Below the pieces are notes generated by a model. The model was not told the origin of the DNA. It worked only from the letters and a program-made list of their open reading frames with translations, and ran no database searches. A stretch of DNA of 64,000 bases from Ooceraea biroi (taxonomy: Eukaryota > Arthropoda > Insecta > Hymenoptera > Formicidae), in assembly GCF_003672135.1 (NCBI RefSeq), contig NC_039514.1, positions 10,219,787-10,283,786 on the forward strand, read 5' to 3'. How positions within the stretch are numbered: the first letter of the stretch is position 1; each line of letters starts with the position of its first letter. The translations under genes were made by a program, and so were the position numbers. Positions 1 through 15,026 of the stretch are shown piece by piece.

Positions 1-3000
1 ATCATCCGAAGTCTAAGTAAATTCCTGACGAATCGAGTCAACCGTAGCGCACGTTCAGTTAATGTTCTCAAATGTATAATATTTTGTCCGGTTAATCACA
101 GTATTCATCCACGAACAAAGAAACATCACCAATTCACCCCTGCAACTGCATCACGCGATCGCCACGTCTGCTCAACGACACGGAAAGATCAACGACGTGC
201 CGAGAACGGATGATAATTGATACCGTAAATAACGCGACTCGTGTAGCAGCTACCTGGAGCAATAACTCCGCCGGAGCAGGTAATTCCAAACGGTCGATCG
301 CGCCGGCAGACGAATCGACGCGCGGAGGATCCGCGCCAGGGGAAGTTCTCCACGAGAGACGAGAGACGAGTCGGTTAAACCCGGTTAAGGCATCGCCCGA
401 AGACGGAAGACGTTACGCAGCTCGCCCTTCCCCCCGCACTCCCGCGCCCGCACCGGTCCGTACAGGTGCGCTCGCTAGGGAGAAGCTGGCTCGTAAAGAT
501 GCAAATACTCTCCGGGATGGACTCGTCAGCGACTGTCAAAGTGCGATTGCGAAGGGGAGCGGCGCGTCGGCCCTTCGCAGCCTTTCGCGAAAGAATATTG
601 TGTTGCGGTCGGAAGATAAACAATGGACGCGCAGCCCTTCGAGTCAAGGAGGACCGGGGAGCATCGCTCGTCCTTCGTCCTCCTCCCCGTGGTCCTTCTT
701 CCCGTCCGTCGCTGAATCTCCTTGCTCCGCTGACGACGCCTCGCTCGCATTTTCTGTTTGCTCGACAAATAAACCCTCCTCGAAGCGGCCATCCCACCAT
801 CCCTCGCGCCGAGGGATCCTATCTTCTTCTTTTTCTTTCTCTCTTTCTCTCTCCGATCCGATAGAAGCACCCTTTGACCGGTTCCCTCGAGAGACGAGAA
901 CGTCCGTCAAGATCCCGAGAGGAGAGAGAGAAAGAAAGAGAGCGGTGTCTTCCACTGTTGTCACGGCGCGCTCGTTGATACCGCGCCCATAGTCTTAATA
1001 CGCCGTTTCCAGAGTCGACCGTCTTGGGCGAGCTTTATTTAGGGTTTGCAGGATAAATATAACACCTCGTGTGGCAGCGCTGGCTCCCGGCCGGCAACCG
1101 GCGGATAAATAAATAAATGGACGATCTCTCTCGGAGGGGCAGCGCTGCGCCTCCCCGGGTGACCCTTTCGTGAAATGACGACCGGGGAGACGATCGGTGG
1201 GACTCGGGACCCGTTCGCCTCTCCGCCCAGTAATCTGCCGGGTCAACGACGATTGTTGTTCTAAGGGCGTGAAACATGACAGGTGCACAATGAACCGTGC
1301 TGATGCTGCAGGTGGCGGCGGAGGGGCCCTAACGACGGCACGACGTGAAAGTCAGGAATCCTCGAGACGTCGCACAGGCCCCGCCACTCAGACCCGAGCC
1401 GGCGCGATGCGTGTAACGCGGGACAATTTGTGTGGATCCATCCACGGGAACAAAGATTTTTCGGAGAAGCGCCGATTCATCGCGCGCGCATTGTTGGCGC
1501 ACCCCCGGCACCAACGTGCCGAACGCTCGTTTCCCGCCGTCGTGATTGCGATATAAAGCGACGTCCGATGCACGTCGTCCACCCCGATGTCGTGCTCACT
1601 GGTGGGTCCTCTCGCGTGCCCACTTCGCGTTTCGTGTCGTTTTAATAGCGGCCAGTCGGATCTTTTTTGTGTCTCCTAAAGTCACGTTATTTCAGCACAT
1701 TCCGCAGTGTCTCCTGCTCTGAATAATCCTTTGTATCTGTCAGTTTTCAATTTGCAACGCGAAACGAATATGAAAAAAGAGTACAGGATATTTATATTAA
1801 TCTGTAAACTTAAAGTGCCATAGTTGAGCAACAGCGAAACAGAATAAAAAGAATGTTACGCTTTCTAGTTCCATACATATTTGTCCCTCATTTCCCCTAA
1901 TCAGAAATCTGTCCGAGTTACTGCGATGTTAAATCGATCGATGATACTGAGTTTTAGCTATATTCGCTCGTTTATTTAGTGGTTTTAACGAATACATGTT
2001 ATAACGCACATTATTAAAAACACTAGAAAAACGGAATGAACGTATGTTACAACCCGCTACATCTTCCACTCCGAAATTGCTTAAATGCTCGTTGCGGAGC
2101 CAAGTGAAGAAAAACTTATAGTAATCGCGACTTCCGTTGGACTCCCTCGCATCGCGCACAGCGGAGGCTCCGGCGCGGCGAGGACGGCGCGACGTGCAAA
2201 TGGTTCGCGAGCCACGGCGCCTTTTACGGCACAATGTCGGGCGCACGTTACGCGACGTATCGCGAATGCGAGCGAACGGCAAGGATAATTAATCAACCTC
2301 AACGCGCCGCGCGCTCTTTTGCGCCGGAGCTCTCAGCGCGCAGCCGGCGCGGCGTAATAACGGCCGCGCGCGAGCTGTGTGTGGTCCACACGCTCTTCTC
2401 GCTCATCTCGTCTCGTCTCTTGGTCGCTTGGCGTGTTCCGACCGCGAGATGCGTGGCCCTTTGAACGCCGTGCCACGCTGTCGTTGCCGGACATCGCCGC
2501 TCGTGGCGTGTATATGCACCTGCTTACGCGAACAACATAGCACGCGGTTGCAACATCGCGCGCGGTTCTTCACGAGAAAGTGTCAGGATCATTTGTCGCG
2601 CCGACGAATTCTTGGTTCCGCTTCGTTCTTGTTCTTGCCTGAAATTGTCTGAAAAGCCGCGCGAGCGATTCAGCGTCGCGACAACGCTGCGCGAGGAATC
2701 GCACGCCGAGGAGAGTAAGCGTTCACTGCGTTATGTAAGGCGAGTCGTCTTTAACGGTTCGGTCATTAACTTTTAATACCGAGCGTTAACTTTTACTTTG
2801 TTTCGGCTTCAACTGCTAGTCGCCGGGAGTGACGAGCGCGATTCTTAAAGGGTACCACCGTTATACGCTGATGCACGCGAGAACGCTCGATGGGCCGAGC
2901 TATCAGCGACCCGGCGACGACCCCGGCCGGTTTATTACGCTAAAAATGATAGCGCGCAACTCTTATCGGACTTTAATCCGGGATAATCGCATAATTACCG

Positions 3001-6000
3001 ACGACCGAATCCGGAAGCAGCTCCTGTCGAATGCCGGGGCCGTAATCGCGGCGGAGTAATGGAACGAGTTTTTGTCACCGCACCCGCCGGCGGTGTATCA
3101 TAATTCTATTTTAAGCGGAGGGAGAAAAAGAGAGATGATTCGACGGCACTCGCGGCAAAAAGCGCGAGTGATGTGAACTGTCAGGACGAAGGCCGGACGT
3201 CACTCGGACGACAGTCGGATAATGACGCGCGCGCCGATTGCGATGCGGAAATGATGCTTGAACGAGCGCGGACCGGCAAAATAGCGACGATAAAACGATA
3301 AAAGTCACGCGGGAATTAAAGAAAGAGCGCGAGTGCGCGCCGCAGTTCCGGCGGCGTGAAGGCCGAAGATGCGCTCGAATCGTCGCACGCGTTAAAGAAA
3401 CAAAAAGCCAGTGTGCGTTCAAGAAAAAAAGAGAGAAAGAGAGAGAACGCATTCCCGGATCGTACCGCGCGCGTTTTAAAGAGAAAAGAAGCTTCAACGA
3501 AGATTAAAGGAGCTGTCTGCAAAGTCGCGTTCTCTCAGTTGAACGAGGCGCTCGCGATTATTATCCTTTATCGTGGTAATTGCGTATGCGTTTTATGGAT
3601 TGGACGAATAAAGCTTAATCCCCGTAAGAGCCCGTCGGTGAAAATACTGTCGCGTAATTGCGATACGTGCGCGTGTATGTATACACGGGATCGCGTCGCT
3701 CGAACCCCGCCCGTAATCCGCATTAATCCCCGATGCACACACACTCGCGAAATAACGACGATGATACTGAAGATAATAAATACCGTGACGTTATTTCCGC
3801 GGCACCGTAATTGGCGCCACCCCGTAAACCGTGCAATTACCGGCGATATACGCGCGACGCGGATCCTCCTCGCGAGAGAAGCGAGAGGCCTCGGCTCCGC
3901 TTCTCGACAATATCAGATCGAGAGGAGCGGCTACGCCCGCCCGGACGTGTAATTGGGTCAACGACGCCCGGATGCGGCGTCTCCCGTCGTTGTGTCGCAT
4001 CGGTTCTCTTCCAAAAAAAGGAGAAAAAAAGGGACACGCAGGAAATGCATCGAAACGAGAGATGGGCGACTCGCCACGGCCAACTTTGCGATTATTCTGT
4101 GATTATTCCGCGGCTCCCCTTCGTTTCTTGCTTCAATTTCGCGACTTTATCAGAGAGACTCCCGATAGGAACATCATCACATGAGGATTTGCGCAATTTC
4201 CGTTCCAAGTCTCCTCTCGTAAAATGCGTCTTTATTTTATTCTAATGCGAAAAAAGGAATATGACAACGAAATCGTCACGAGTATTCGATTCTCCACTTC
4301 TTTGATCGTCTTAAGGTCTCGTGGTTACTCTCAATGAGGCCACGTGACGATGCTGCACATCGTCATTGTCGATTTGAGAACGCGAAAGACAAGCAGGAGA
4401 TCGAAGCGAGCGGAGGGCGGCTCGTAAAATTCGCGCGCTACTAATTACCCCGCGCGGACGCGGGAGCGCGCGCGTCATCGCCGTTAATCGCGGGATAATT
4501 AATAGACGATCGTCGCGCTAATTGCGAGATCGCATCTGAGTGATCTTAATGAAGCGTGAAGCTCGTACCAAGCCGATTCCACTCTTTCTCTTTTCATCTT
4601 TCTCGTTCCCGCTCACTCGCGCGTACATTGAGCGACGTGCGTCGACAACTCTTTCAGGATCATCGATGCGGAGAAACGTCGCGCGACGAGGCTGCGAAAC
4701 AGGCGGGACAGGCGCCAATCGATTAGCGCGAGCCCGATCAAAGCGATGAATATGAATAATCGTCGGACATTGTGTCTTGTTACTTGCGCGCGCGGCGGCC
4801 GCATGAATGCGAGACGCGACTTGCGCGGTTCTCACAGCGATTGAATTTCAAGTAAACGCCAGCGATCGGCCCTCGTAATGTCTATATATCGCGCGGGGAG
4901 AGGATATTAATGGAAAAGCGGCGCGAGACAAGAAGCTAGCGGAGACAGATACAAAGTACAAAAAATAATACACGGGGAAGAGAAGGAGAAGGGGGAACAA
5001 AAAAATACTGATGATCAGCACATGCATCGCTGCGTCGCGTTATATCTTAAGAACTGCACTTCGCTGAGAGATCAGAGAGGCGGAGAGAAAGAGCGTGAAA
5101 CGGAGAGCGGAGCGCGCCGGTCAACGGATGGGATCCCATTAATAAAAGAGGAAGAGAGAGAGAGAGAATCTATACACCGGTGGACGAATAACATTCCGCA
5201 TCACCGTCCGCACAATACGCTCTTGATTTTTCAATGGAACTCTAGCCGGACACGCGCACGCACCATTGCGTCCCGTTCGGATCCGCCTCGGTTCGCGAAC
5301 ACCCGCGTCGCACCCGGTATCGCCGTCTCTAAGATCCTCGCATCATCGTCATCGGGACACGATGATGATCGCGGCTCAGCCGAGTCCAATGACGGAATTC
5401 GCATGGGTGCAAACGGCGCGCTTCGCCTTTCACGCCTCTCGCACGCCTCTCGCGGATGACGAGCTGGCAATCTGCACGTCCTCCCACACTACCGCGAGTC
5501 CTCTTCGCCTTCCGTCCTCCTCCTCTCCCTCGTCCTGCACGAGATCCTTCACGCGGGTACTCGCCTCTTCCTTCCTCCTGTCATTTATCCGTTTGCCCCG
5601 CGGCCGCGACATCTTCGAGAGAGTGCGCGAATGGACAAGAGAAATTGAGAGAGAGAGAAAGAGAAAGGGGGCAAGACTCTGAGAAACCGCGCGATCTAAC
5701 GTGTAATTTGGTCCCCGGACCCTTAAATTCTCGTTTGCCTTCCCTCGCATCGCCGACTTCGCATCCACATCGCCGACGTCGGATATGACAGCGGGGATGA
5801 AGCGTTTTCTAATCGACGTGCCCTAAATCCCTGTCCGCCCGCCGCGTTCCACTTACGCGAGACTCTTCAAGGATGTGCATGATTATTACCCGGCTATGTG
5901 TGTTTTACGCCTCTTTCTCTCTCTCTTTTCTCACGGTCCATATTCAGTCCACGTGACGTTAATTATATTATTTTTTATAACTTATTACTTTTAATTAATT

Positions 6001-8582
6001 TTGTTGACGTCTACACTATCGAGAAACCTGACGTAAAGTAACAATGTGACTGATAGTAATCGGGGAGGGAGCATTGATCATACGCACTTGGTTGCAATGC
6101 ACAAATTTAATTTATACGTTTGCAGTCCGCAACTTTAGCAAACTCGGAGCAAGCTACGAGCTCTTCGCTCGACGTGATCGACGGCTAAACTGAACTGAAC
6201 TATTTCGGTTAAAACTTATTGTTGGAGAAGTAAACGGAGTTAGATGGTCCTTGTTTATTATTGTTTGAGGAGTCCACAAGTAGAACGAGAAATGCTTGCA
6301 TTGTCCCAGCTCGAACATTCACCAGAATAAAAAAAGAAAGCACGATGCAACTTGTTTCTCGTTAACTTTACGATTTTAATCTTCGAGTACCAGTTTCATG
6401 AATACTTCTCGTTGTCGAAGGATTTAAATTCTCGATGGTCGATTATGATATCTCGGCTGATCTTTCGCAAGAAGAGGAAAGCGTCGCATTCTGAAGCGCA
6501 AGCACGCGCGAGCGGATACCGTTCGGCAGAGAATCTTGCGAGGGCGACGTCGTGTGTGCTTCGCGGCGCTCACACTCGTCCTTATCGGTAACGTGACCGG
6601 GCGTAATGCACACATCGCGAGTGCAGGTGGTGTGTACACGCGGGATCGTATTATCTGAAATGCACAGCTGCCGTCTCCCACACGGGTCCGGCCGCGGGGC
6701 AAAAACAAAACTCCCGAAGCGCGATACTGCTCGCCGCGGCGCGTTGCTGTTGCTGCTCCGCGCTCGCGTGAGCATACGTGTGGCATGTTAATACACAATA
6801 AGAAATTAAGAACGTCCGCCCTTCGCGCGGGGAGTAGTGCATTTAATGCAGCCCGAAAACGCAGCCGCCGTTGTCGGATGCAATGGCGAGCGGACGAGCA
6901 AGTGCACGCCGAGGGGCGGAAACCGTTAAAACTTGCCCCCGAGAATGGCGGGCAGTTGTTTGCTCGATAAAAAGAAAAGGGAAAATGACGCGAAACACCG
7001 ACGCCCGCAATTTCGGATCATCCGCGACGCTTTCACTCCTTTCGTTAATGGCATCATCAATTACGTAATTTATCAAATAAGATTAATACAATAAAAATAT
7101 GTTGGAAGCAATTAATGAATCAATTGCGCGAACGTCATATTAACGTTATTCGTTCTCGACGTTTTTACGAGAACACGATGAAATCCGAGACTCCGTAAGA
7201 TTCGGGAGTGCACCATGCGTTTACCGAGAGAGATCTCTGGCCTCGTAAACGAGAGAAGGGCAAGAAGGACAGAAAGGCACCTCCCCTGGGCAAGAAACGG
7301 TCGATTGTTTCGGCAAACATCGCGGAATGACGGTTGGTGGACGCATAGCGTGATAATGGATCGGAGAGCGACAACGATGCGCGAGGAAATCGTCCTCGCT
7401 GAGGTGGAAAGTGAGCGCAGCAATGGAATGCTGGAAAAATCAGCGTTGGACAAACAGAAGAGTTCGTTTAGCAGGTCAGGGGCCAGCTACCGGTCTCGTC
7501 AAACAACGGGGCGGTCGCGGCAATAAAGGAGCTCCTCGGCTCGTTTCCGCAGTGTTGGTTTCGGTTCAGGAATTCAGGCACCGACCGAAAAGCAGAAAAG
7601 GGGGATGCGAGGGGGAAAGGGGGACGGGAGCTACGGGAGTGGAGGAGTCGGAGGAAACGCGGGGCCGAAAAGGCAAAGCCCGGGAGCCCGAGGCACGTTA
7701 ACGACCGGCCAGGTGTTAATTGCGGTGGCGGCGACCTCGTCGTTTCTGGAGATGACTCCCGCGCACGTGAGCGTGGTAAAGACTCTCGCAAACACTCGCA
7801 CGGTGCATCGGCGCCGAGGTATGTACGTATGCCGACACGGTGGAGAAACGCGTCCGAGACGATGCGTTCGAAAAGTCAACTTGGCGGAAACGAAGGCGAG
7901 AGGCGAAGTCGATTAGTCGCGTGATTAGTCCTGCGATTAGTTCTGCGATTAATCGGCACCGCTCGCAATTCGATGCGCGGACGTGTGTTGCACTTGTTAA
8001 TCGATTGCGAGCGTTCTTCGCGCCTGATGAGATTGGGTCCCGCGCGTCTGGATGCACCTCCTCCGCGATTCCGGAATTTCCTGAATTTCCACGCGAAATT
8101 TTCCTCACTCGTGAGCACTTCTGCCGCTGCACGTGGTGTTTTTTGCACGTCCGCACTGTTCTCTGCTGTTTCTCTCAAAAGGGATTTCTTCACGAGAGAC
8201 AGTACACTTGCCGCAATTTGGCTCTCGTTTTCCGAGTGCGAGGGCGAGGAGGGGTGCGGGCGCGACGGGGTTTGCAACGACAAAAGGAATCATCCGCCAC
8301 CGGCATGAATATTCAAGGCGAGTTTTGCATTTATTAAAACAACACGAGGAGGACCCTTTATTCCTTGCGCTCGCATAATTACAACGTCTATCTGTATACA
8401 TCTCCGCTTTTACGGGCAGATGCGTCGCCGGTCTTTTCGAAGACCGGACCGGAGTAATTTCCTCTAGTCCTTTTTGTAAAAGCATAATAAATTCCACGTT
8501 GACAACCTCCGCCTCCTCCTCCCCCTCTTTGCAACGTAGTCCTATTTCACGAAGCATTATCTGTCTCAATCAGAGACCGAAA

Positions 8583-8584
<2 letters not shown>
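1..8584. other. No gene supported; CpG-rich intronic or intergenic DNA
   Basis: Overlapping open frames on all six tracks have random composition and lack paired splice signals. Small AT-rich patches (about 1730-2060 and 5950-6350) and GA-rich stretches (for example near 5640-5670) are the only structure noted. Confidence 0.5.
1730..2060. other. AT-rich island
   Basis: A shift from CpG-rich to AT-rich sequence with no coding frame. It may be an old repeat remnant. No terminal repeats were found. Confidence 0.4.

Positions 8585-8631
<47 letters not shown>
8585..8631. repeat. (GA)n microsatellite
   Basis: About 23 almost uninterrupted GA dinucleotides, followed by further purine-rich sequence. 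Confidence 0.95.
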
Positions 8632-8637
<6 letters not shown>

Positions 8638-10546
8638 CGAGAACAAGAGACACTCGTAATAAAGGATACGAGTTCTCAATTTAAAAAAAGGGAGTAAATC
8701 GTCATAAGACAAATGATCGCAATAAATTAGCGTGGACGCGATTTTCCTAAAACGACGTTTATTAACAAAAGAAATACGAGTAGCTGTCGAGACTGCCGGT
8801 TACCTTCGCATTTATAATCCCTTCCTCGGGAGTGCAATTTGTCGAAGATACGGGAGAGCGGCCTAATGAATACGTCTAAGCGTAGATCGGGCCGATAAAT
8901 CAACGGTTCGCGGAGCTGTTAATTGTCGAAATCGGTACAGATACGACATAACAGTCCGATAAATAAATGAAACGACTGTTACCGCAGGTGGCGCGGAGCC
9001 GCGGAGAAAAATGACCCTTCGCCGGTTTTACGACGGGCCGCACCGCCGAGCGGGACTTGGGAAATAATCCGCGTTACGGCACTCGCGGCCCGCACTCGCG
9101 GATTTAATCGCCGCCGGAACACACCTATGTATGTATACGTGTAACCGCGCGCGCTCGCTCGTTCGTTCGTTCACGTTACGATGCCATGATTCAGAGATCA
9201 TCGATGCGATTCTAATCTCGATACTTATTTACCCGGACCGCTCGCACACGCGGCGGTTTATAGAAATAAACGGTTGCGCGTGCAATCCGCCCGACAGGGT
9301 ATCCTAACGCGAGATTAACGTGGAAACGCCGGAGGTACCGATCACGAGGTGCTCCCGCTCGTATCATAAATACGTCGCATCACCCCATTGCAGACATCAC
9401 GCTGCAGCGTTACGCCTGAGAAATCGCGGCCGCATTTATTAATCCACGAAATGTCGAGACTCGAAAGGAGGGAGCCCTGGATACGCTACTTCGCTCAACA
9501 AATACGCTCGGTCGAGATTCATCCTGAGAATCGCGCTCGCGTCCGACCTCTCGACGATCGGCCGCTCGTTTCGCGTGATCCGTAACGGTGAAGTAGAAAC
9601 AAATCACTCGTACCTATACAACTCGCTGTGATAAAAAAATTGAGAATATTATTACAAATACGGAAACGAGAAACAGGGAGATCAACGCGTGAACGCGCCG
9701 CGAGGAAAACGCGTCTCGCACGAGAGGAGAGATTTTTGCGGGAAACGCCCGTGAAAACGTCCATGCGGATCGTTCCTTTGGTAACGGGCCCTTCGGGGAC
9801 AAACTCGAACGCCATGAGCTAAATGCATGACTCGCAAGAGGAGCATGCTCGCGCAAAATGCAGCCGGCGCGCTCGCAGGTAGTCGTGCGCCTCGCAAAGG
9901 AGGATCAGCTCGGGTAAGGAACGTATGACGGCCGATGCCGATGCGGTAATTATCCCGGGAGCAGAGGAGTCGTGCGAGCCTGGGCCGGTCTGCCCAGGTG
10001 CTCGAGTGCACCTAATTACGAGCAAGAACACTAAACTGCAATTAACAAGCCTGGCCGGCCGCGCCATTTTGTCTTATTGCCCCTCGCCGCTTCAAGACCG
10101 GAGCGAAAAACGAGAAAGAAAGAGAGAGACGGCGAGAGAAAGGGAGACGATTGCGACCTAGGTTGCTTTTAGTAAGTCCCGTGTGCGGACGTGCCTGCAG
10201 CAGCAGCAACGGCAGCAACCTTCGTCTCTTTCGTGGCGGGCACGTTGACTGACCCTTTGACTGACCCCGCCGCTGCCGCTGCCGCCGTTTGGATCCATCG
10301 GCGAGGGATGGATCGGGCGGGAAATCAAGCGGCCGTCGTTGCGTCGGAAACTCCGCGGCTCCGGATCCGTACGTGACGGGAATTTATGGCGCGAGTTACT
10401 CGGTATCTACTGCGGACGACTCGTACCCGGATTACTCCACGAGCAAGATGGAGGAGGAGGAGGAAGAGAGCGGGGAACGAAATGAGCGCTCGTTAATTCG
10501 TAATCGTCGGGGTTTACGTTATTGCCGCGCGCGCGAGCGGTATTAG

Positions 10547-10567
10547 CTTTCTTCTTTCTCTCTCTTC

Positions 10568-10602
<35 letters not shown>

Positions 10603-10632
10603 GTCGCTCTGTTTCTCTTTCTCTTTTTCTCC
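10547..10632. repeat. (CT)n / polypyrimidine tract
   Basis: Interrupted CT and TTTC repeats with only scattered purines. Confidence 0.9.
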
Positions 10633-13600
10633 TGGCGCTCTCCGATTATAGATAACGTTAATTCGTGCTCGAGGAGATAATTGCGCGTCATATCGCTCGG
10701 CGAAACGAGTTCAACGGGATGAGATACTCTATAAACGGGGGACAGACAATAATGCGATCTCCGCTTGCTCAGGTTTCAGACGTAAAGCCGTAAAGTCAAT
10801 CACGTCGCTCGCGAGATGCGCAACGATCAGTCTCACGCGTTAAATATGCGATTTGATTAAAAAACCGAGCAAAAGTAGATCGACCCCGCTCTTTTCGCGG
10901 TGCAAGTATTTAATACTTATCTGGCATTCGCGTAAATCGTATGTTGAAATTACATCTCGCGCAGATCGACATTCTCGCAACACCGCGCGAAGGTCCGGCC
11001 GTACCGTATTCGCGACCGTTTCCGCTTCTACGGTAAAAGGTAGATCACGATACGACCATTGTTCGACCGAGTGCGCGTTCGGAAAAAAAGCTCGGATAAG
11101 ATACGGGCATATCGTGCCCGATGCAGGTGCGAATTCTCCGCGCGTTCCTCGACGTCTCATTCGCGATCGTGGCGATCGAGTAGCATAAAGCCACATCAAT
11201 TTCCACCCACGGAGCTAAAAGGTGATCCAGGGTTGGTCACGCAGTAAAGTGCTCGTTAAAACTGTTTCCCCGCTTGTTACTCGACTTATTAATTCGCATT
11301 GTATTATATTATACTTTCGATCCGCTCGCCCTTCCTCCTCCTCCCGTCAACGCTCAAGCGAGAGACTCGACTAGCCAACGACAGACGAGAATTCTCCTCG
11401 CGAACGCAAAATCGCTATTTCTCCGACGACGGCGTTGCTTTTACGAGTCGAAGTGAACCAGGCGATATTTCACCCAGAGACAATCCTATTTCTTCCTCGT
11501 GTATCCTGAAACGGCGAACATCGTCTTGGACCAATCGTCGTGAACATCGTTTCCGACGATCGCGCTGATCGAACGATGCTGATTGATCAGTGATGGAAAC
11601 GAAATGCGACAGCGATCGATCTTCTCTTTTCGACGACGAGCGCTCTACACTTTCGACGACAAGATACACGAAGAGACGACTACAAGTCGCATTCCGCGAT
11701 GGAACGTCGACCGGACTAATTACCGGACGTTGTGCCACTTATCCAGACGCGGACCGAAATCGTAATGATCTTCACGGTGGCACTCCCTTTCTCTCTCTTT
11801 TTTTTCTTTCTCTCCCGCGTAGCCGTGCGTCCAGTGGTCGTTAAACAGTAATCGCGGTAGCCAGATAGGTACGCGTGCCTCTCCTCGCCGCGGCTTTCCT
11901 GAATGAAGCGTGAAACGATTACCGGACTACCAAGCATCGCGACAATATGACCAGTCGCCAGCACGGCCAGCATAATCCACTATTGCCTCGCGGCAGTCGG
12001 AGTTTCGGCTCTCAAAGCGTTGGCTAATGTCGAGACTCCACGATCAAATCACTAAGACGACGCAGGTTGTTAAACCCGGTGGACGGTCTTCTCGTTCCCT
12101 CGATGAAGGAACAACACTCGATCTTTTTTTCTCGTTCGTTTAAAGCTGAGCTGTGTACATCACGCTGCATCCCGACATTTTTCGTGTCTCCAGAAGCTTG
12201 GATCGATCGAACAGAACGTGCTCGAGACTGTTGATCTTCGATCTCGCAACGCGAGATAAAATTGAGTTACAAGTAGCGTAAAATTGATGAAATCTCAAAC
12301 TCGGGTAGAAGGAGATTGTGGAGATTGATTTCGCCGTTTTGCGACTTACGCAAATTTTATTTCGATCGCGGCGGAGTAGCTCGGGTTTAATGGGAGGAAA
12401 TTAGCTCGACTTCTCCGAGGAACGTCGCGTCCGAGGCATAGCGGTGGCATTAAATCTCTCCCGATCGTCTCTTCAATACGCATTCACGCGATGAAAAATG
12501 AAACGGGACATTATGACGAATTACGGGGATATTCATCGCGTTTACCGTGGCCGCGCGTTCGTCGAGTGCGGACTCGATCGACTCCGGTCTCGGCGACCGG
12601 CAATTTAAGCGCGCCGTCATCACTCTTCGCGCGTCCCTTCGGCAAACGGGACAGAGTCTAATTGCGTCGAGCCGTGGAAAAAAATCTGACGTCGCTCGTT
12701 AAGCGTCTCCGGGGCCCTGAGGCCCCCTTTCTCCTCTCTCGCGCGAGTCCGCTCGTGCTGATCGTCGTCGCTCGCTTCTTCGACGGGGTTGCAGAGGCGC
12801 GTTTCCCACGCATCTCGATAAATCCTCTCAGTAATTATTCTCTCTCTTTCGGTCTCCCCTCGGCGAAATTTTCACGAGGAGACATCGCGAAAAGACGTTC
12901 GGTGGATAGTAGATACAAGCGAGTCGTGCGAGCGAGTTTACACGCGATAGACGGAAAGTGAATCTCACGCGAGAGCAAAAACAGCCCGCCGCGGTTGCCG
13001 TTATTTTACTCGGATACATATCGCGATATGGTGCGTCCGTTGCTCGCAAACAATCGCCGCAGGAACAGTTTTGCTGAACAGTAGCTAATTACGGGCTACG
13101 TGTAACGCGTACGTTCTACATTAGCATATATATACGCGCATGCCGGTTCACGCACATGCACGTTTACAGGTGTACACGTTTCTCCGCAAATCCAGCGAGT
13201 GCGAGCGCTACCGATTTATTTTACTACGCGAGCCGTCCGCGAACAACGTCCACAGGCTAGGCTCGATCGAAAGTTAGCTAGCCGTGTTTACTAGCCATTT
13301 GCCTCGATCACCCATCAACGAATCGTTTAATTATGATTAAAGGAAATATAAGGAACTCGAAGGAATAGAGAAACCGAGCTTGAAACCGCTCCGAGCGATC
13401 GGAACCGTTTAAATGTGATCGCGCGCTTCGTCTCGCTTGAACTTTCAAATCATTACTATTATCTCATCAACGATTTTCACCAAATCTGTTACCACGAACA
13501 CAGGCATCTGTGCCAAAGAGAAAAAATTAATTTGCCAGATGATATTTTATCGCACCAGCGCGATCACGATTTAAAATGATCGAAGATCGATCGAGAAAGC

Positions 13601-13937
13601 ATAGGAGTATCTCGTCGGTGGGTTTGCGTGTCGAAAGAATCCCATGATCGAGGAGCGGTCCCGCGCATAACGTAACGTAACGCTCTACGTTAACGTCGTC
13701 GCGAAAGGTCGAAACGCGTGCGTGTGCAAACGTACGTGCGTGCGCGAGTGCGTGTGAGCGCGCCGTGCCTTTTCCGACGAATCTGTCCGCGTTAACGAAT
13801 AGGGGTACCACGCCCTGCGTGGCCGACGAGAGAGGGATACACCTGCGCTACACAGAGATATAACGTAGCGGCTCGTTAAAGACAAACGCCGGTCTGGCCC
13901 CGCGGGGCCCTCCATCTCTCCACGTAGGCGGCCGCGA

Positions 13938-13956
13938 TGGATATGGATATGGATAT
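13938..13956. repeat. Short (GGATAT)n array
   Basis: Three units of GGATAT in tandem. Confidence 0.8.
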
Positions 13957-14183
13957 CGAGGCCCGTTTTGTGGCGCGCCTTTCTCTCTCCCTCTTTCTCC
14001 CTTTCTCTCCTTCGTCTGCTCTTGTTCTCTACTCCTTCCTCCCCCTCGTTTCCCTCCCGTTCGTCATTGTCGGTCGCACACGTTAATTCATCAAGTCGCC
14101 GAATCACCGCGGTTTTTCCGCGCGATCGCCGGACGTACTCGCGCGTTAACGACGCGTGGTCTCAGGCGCGGGCTCGTGACGTC

Positions 14184-14204
14184 ACGCACACACACACACG
14201 CACA
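14184..14204. repeat. (CA)n microsatellite
   Basis: About nine CA dinucleotides with one CG interruption. Confidence 0.85.
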
Positions 14205-15007
14205 GACGCGACCCTTGAACTTATCAGGATCACGACGATGAAGGCGGGTGATTGGCCATGCTAAATATGCGCTTGATTAACATTCCCGCGACTCGATTGT
14301 GAGAAATACTCGCGGCGGTTTAATTGAACGCGGCGCGGAGCCGCGTCGAAAGGCGGCCAGCTTGCGCTTACGATCGCACGGCCGAAAATTCGGAAATCAG
14401 TCACGAGTGTGCCATCTTCAACGAGACATAGAGAGAGAAAAAAGAAAGAGAGAGGATTCGTTCTTAACCGGAAACTGGTCGCCGACCCCGTTAGCGGCGA
14501 ACACGCCCAGACTTTGCCGGCTGCGCCGAATGCTTTATTACGCTAAATACCATCGATCCGAAGACCGCTCGCTCGCGAGCCGCGCGCATTCGATTAAACC
14601 TCGCCGCGGTGATTCTCAGGCATCGCGCAAGTAAGTAGGTTACCGGCCTGTACCCACCTGCGTACCTTGGCGGTATCGTTTATTTATCCGCTTGGGATCG
14701 CGCGTCCGCCGCTCGCCGATTAAATTATTCGCGATTCTTTCCTCGGACGAGAGAGCGAGCGCGCGACGCCGCCGAGAGGATACCACTCGCCAGTGATGGA
14801 GCTTCATTAACCGGAGGGGGAGCACCCCCCGTCGCCAATTAGCGTTGCCCGCGGCGAGTGATAAGCGAGTCTCGCGAGAAGTCGCCTCGGTGACTCGCGC
14901 CGGCTGTAACATGGCGCGCTACCAAGCGCGCCGCTTGGGCTGATAATTGATATTTAGGACGTTACTGTCGTCTTTAGAAGAGAAGAGAGGGGGCGAGCGA
15001 GGGGTAA

Positions 15008-15026
15008 CAGCAGCAGCAGCAGCAGC
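15008..15026. repeat. (CAG)n microsatellite
   Basis: Six consecutive CAG triplets. No splice sites or flanking coding-like sequence place it in an exon. Confidence 0.85.

Noticed and set aside
210..992. 260-codon plus-strand open frame
   Set aside because: Overlapping frames on both strands are equally open. The product is Ser/Arg-rich and repeat-derived, with no family match or splice support.
10191..10546. Two plus-strand frames, one with an Ala-rich segment and one with an acidic EEEEEE run
   Set aside because: They arise from GCC/CAG and GAG triplets. No acceptor or donor pair brackets either frame.
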